From Taibaiella chishuiensis (GTDB lineage Bacteria; Bacteroidota; Bacteroidia; Chitinophagales; Chitinophagaceae): 64,000 nucleotides of DNA. The stretch covers positions 1-64,000 of the forward strand of contig NZ_PYGD01000013.1 in NCBI RefSeq assembly GCF_003014535.1, in the 5' to 3' direction. The notes under the pieces are model-generated. The model searched no databases and was not told the origin of the DNA. It worked only from the letters and a program-made list of their open reading frames with translations. How positions within the stretch are numbered: position 1 is the first letter of the stretch; each line of letters starts with the position of its first letter. The position numbers and the translations under genes are program-made. This document shows, in pieces, positions 62,466-64,000 of the stretch.

Positions 62466-64000
62466 ATGCATATACGGACCTTTACAAAAGTATTTCTTCT
62501 GGGCGCTTTATTGACAGCACCATCATTTGCCAAATCCAGGCACCAGGCGTCGGGGGCTATACCCCAGATTCCTAAAACGGAGGGCATCGACTTTGCTGAA
62601 AATAAGGGACAGTGGGTAGAACAGGCAAAATTCAGGGCCGATGTACCCGGTGGCGCAGTCTTTATTACCAACCAGGGTTTTGTATACAATTATATAGATC
62701 AGAAAGACCTGCACCGCATCCACGAGCTAACCCATGAGCCCGGGCATAACCTGAGTAACGAGATTATCCACTACCATGCCTATAAAGTTAACTTTTCGGG
62801 AGCTAATACCGCCGTTCAGTATACGAACGACGAAAAACGCAGCCATTATAACAACTACTATATCGGTAACGACCCTTCTAAATGGGCGAGCAATGTACAC
62901 CTGTATGGTAAGGTAACCCAAAAGAATGTATACCAGGGTGTAGATGTAAGCATTTACAGCCAGAAAGGCTCGCTGAAATACGACTTCGTAGTAGCGCCTG
63001 GCGCCGACGCTGCCCAGATCGCCCTCACCTTTGATGGCGTACAACCCCAGCTGACTGCCGAAGGGCACCTGAAACTCAAAACATCGGTAAACGAGATCAT
63101 CGAACAGGCGCCTTATACGTACCAGGTTATCGACGGTAAAGAAACACCCGTAAAATCGAAATACAAACTGAACCGCGGTAAACTCAGCTTCGAGTTCCCT
63201 GAAGGTTATAACCACCAGGCCGAACTGGTTATCGATCCGATATTGGTATTTGCCACCTACAGCGGCGGCACCTCGGCATCAAACTACAGCGATGCTACTA
63301 CTTACGACCAGGCCGGCAACCTCTACGCGGGCGCTTACGCCTACGGACTGGGCTGGCCGGTAACCACCGGCGCCTACCAGACCACTTTTGGCGGCGGTAG
63401 TGTAGATGCGGCTATCAACAAGTATAATGCCCTCGGTTCCGCCCTGGTCTTCTCCACGTTCTACGGTGGCTCGGGCAACGACCTGCCCCATGCCATGATC
63501 GTAAACGAACAGAACGAATTGATCCTCGTAGGCAGCACCACCTCCAGCAACCTGCCGGTACCGGCCACCGCTTACGATGCCTCGCTGGGCGGCAGCACCG
63601 ATATCTTTGTCGCGCATTTTAACGCCACCGCTACCAGCCTTATCGGTGCTACCTATATGGGTGGCTCCGGTTCCGAGCCTACCGGTATCTCCTTCGGCAG
63701 CGGCTTCTTTGGCCTGCAAAGCCAGAATACCACCAGCCCGGTGGAGGTTAACTTCGACGATGCCGGCAATATCTGGGTCGTGAGCAGTACGCCTTCCAAC
63801 GACTTCCCCGTTACGGCCAACGCCCAGCAGGCTACCTATGGCGGCGGTTCCAGCGACGGCGTTTTATTTAAACTCAATCCGGCCTGCAGTAACCTCCTGT
63901 ACAGCTCCTACCTGGGTGGTACCGGCGCCGATGCGATCAATGGCATCAAATTCAACAGCAGCAATAACCTGGTAATCTGCGGCGCCACACAAAGCACCAA
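62466..64000 (+). CDS. Large secreted SBBP-propeller protein (3' end outside window)
   Basis: The first 511 codons are present and the frame is open at the window end. Signal peptide about 1-22 (MHIRTFTKVFLLGALLTAPSFA). Residues about 40-260 carry FAENKGQWVEQAKF and NYYIGNDPSKWASNVHLYGKV, the DUF7948-type domain that precedes propellers. From about residue 260 SBBP repeats appear (FSTFYGGSGNDLPHAM, IGATYMGGSG, LYSSYLGGTGADAI). Such proteins usually end in a T9SS or gliding-motility sorting domain and are displayed at the surface; that end is not visible here. Start ATG 62466 follows a 190-bp AT-rich leader. Confidence 0.82.
   Translation, partial: MHIRTFTKVFLLGALLTAPSFAKSRHQASGAIPQIPKTEGIDFAENKGQWVEQAKFRADVPGGAVFITNQGFVYNYIDQKDLHRIHELTHEPGHNLSNEIIHYHAYKVNFSGANTAVQYTNDEKRSHYNNYYIGNDPSKWASNVHLYGKVTQKNVYQGVDVSIYSQKGSLKYDFVVAPGADAAQIALTFDGVQPQLTAEGHLKLKTSVNEIIEQAPYTYQVIDGKETPVKSKYKLNRGKLSFEFPEGYNHQAELVIDPILVFATYSGGTSASNYSDATTYDQAGNLYAGAYAYGLGWPVTTGAYQTTFGGGSVDAAINKYNALGSALVFSTFYGGSGNDLPHAMIVNEQNELILVGSTTSSNLPVPATAYDASLGGSTDIFVAHFNATATSLIGATYMGGSGSEPTGISFGSGFFGLQSQNTTSPVEVNFDDAGNIWVVSSTPSNDFPVTANAQQATYGGGSSDGVLFKLNPACSNLLYSSYLGGTGADAINGIKFNSSNNLVICGATQST

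Overview
The window comes from a member of the Bacteroidota, most likely Chitinophagales/Chitinophagaceae-like. This rests on a type A T9SS sorting domain, TAnnTTTG-type promoter elements, the futalosine-pathway enzyme MqnA, a GH3-family adenylate-forming enzyme, DPP4-type S9 and M1 exopeptidases, LytS/LytTR and BlaR/BlaI regulators, and an OxyR carrying both peroxide-sensing cysteines. Most genes are chromosomal housekeeping or envelope genes of moderate GC. Two blocks (about 12.5-16.9 kb and 19.4-25.7 kb) are visibly AT-rich and look acquired.

Layout. 0-9 kb: two small conserved hypotheticals, then a LytS-like sensor kinase and a LytTR response regulator. Between the regulator and the next gene lie three direct repeats at 21-bp period, placed to act on a T9SS-sorted tail-fibre-like surface protein. 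9-12.3 kb: an arsenic operon arsR-arsM-acr3-metallophosphoesterase with a repeated operator-like site. 12.7-16.6 kb: a 1285-residue SIR2-domain protein, probably an NAD-depleting anti-phage protein. 17.3-19.1 kb: a BlaR1/BlaI pair. 19.4-25.8 kb: a segment bounded by 17-bp copies of the 3' end of the tRNA-Pro gene. It holds a recombinase stub and a three-gene operon: a giant helical-repeat protein with a histidine-kinase ATPase domain, a lone receiver domain, and a receiver domain fused to a TOPRIM/DUF4435-like nuclease domain. 26-37 kb: glycosyltransferases, a fasciclin protein, L-serine dehydratase, an rRNA methyltransferase, a PagL-like protein, a thioesterase, OxyR, an ArnT-like transferase and an ATP-grasp protein. 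38-43 kb: a tetR-tolC-emrA-emrB export operon with a clear promoter/operator. 43-54 kb: an RmlD-like reductase, fructose-1,6-bisphosphatase, M1 peptidase, RNase HI, MqnA, DPP4, FtsB/DivIC and a transketolase C-terminal subunit. 55-60 kb: an RND pump and TolC without an adjacent periplasmic adaptor. 60-64 kb: an exported small protein, a GH3 protein and the start of a large SBBP-propeller secreted protein cut by the window end.

The most interesting system is the 20.3-25.3 kb operon. Its layout (kinase with a large helical sensor, stand-alone receiver, receiver-effector) is that of the Detocs defensive two-component systems. Here the effector looks like a TOPRIM-type nuclease instead of the usual ATP-cleaving phosphorylase. 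A second notable feature is a family of MITE-like elements with about 23-bp terminal inverted repeats (at least four copies), one of which carries a small membrane-protein reading frame.
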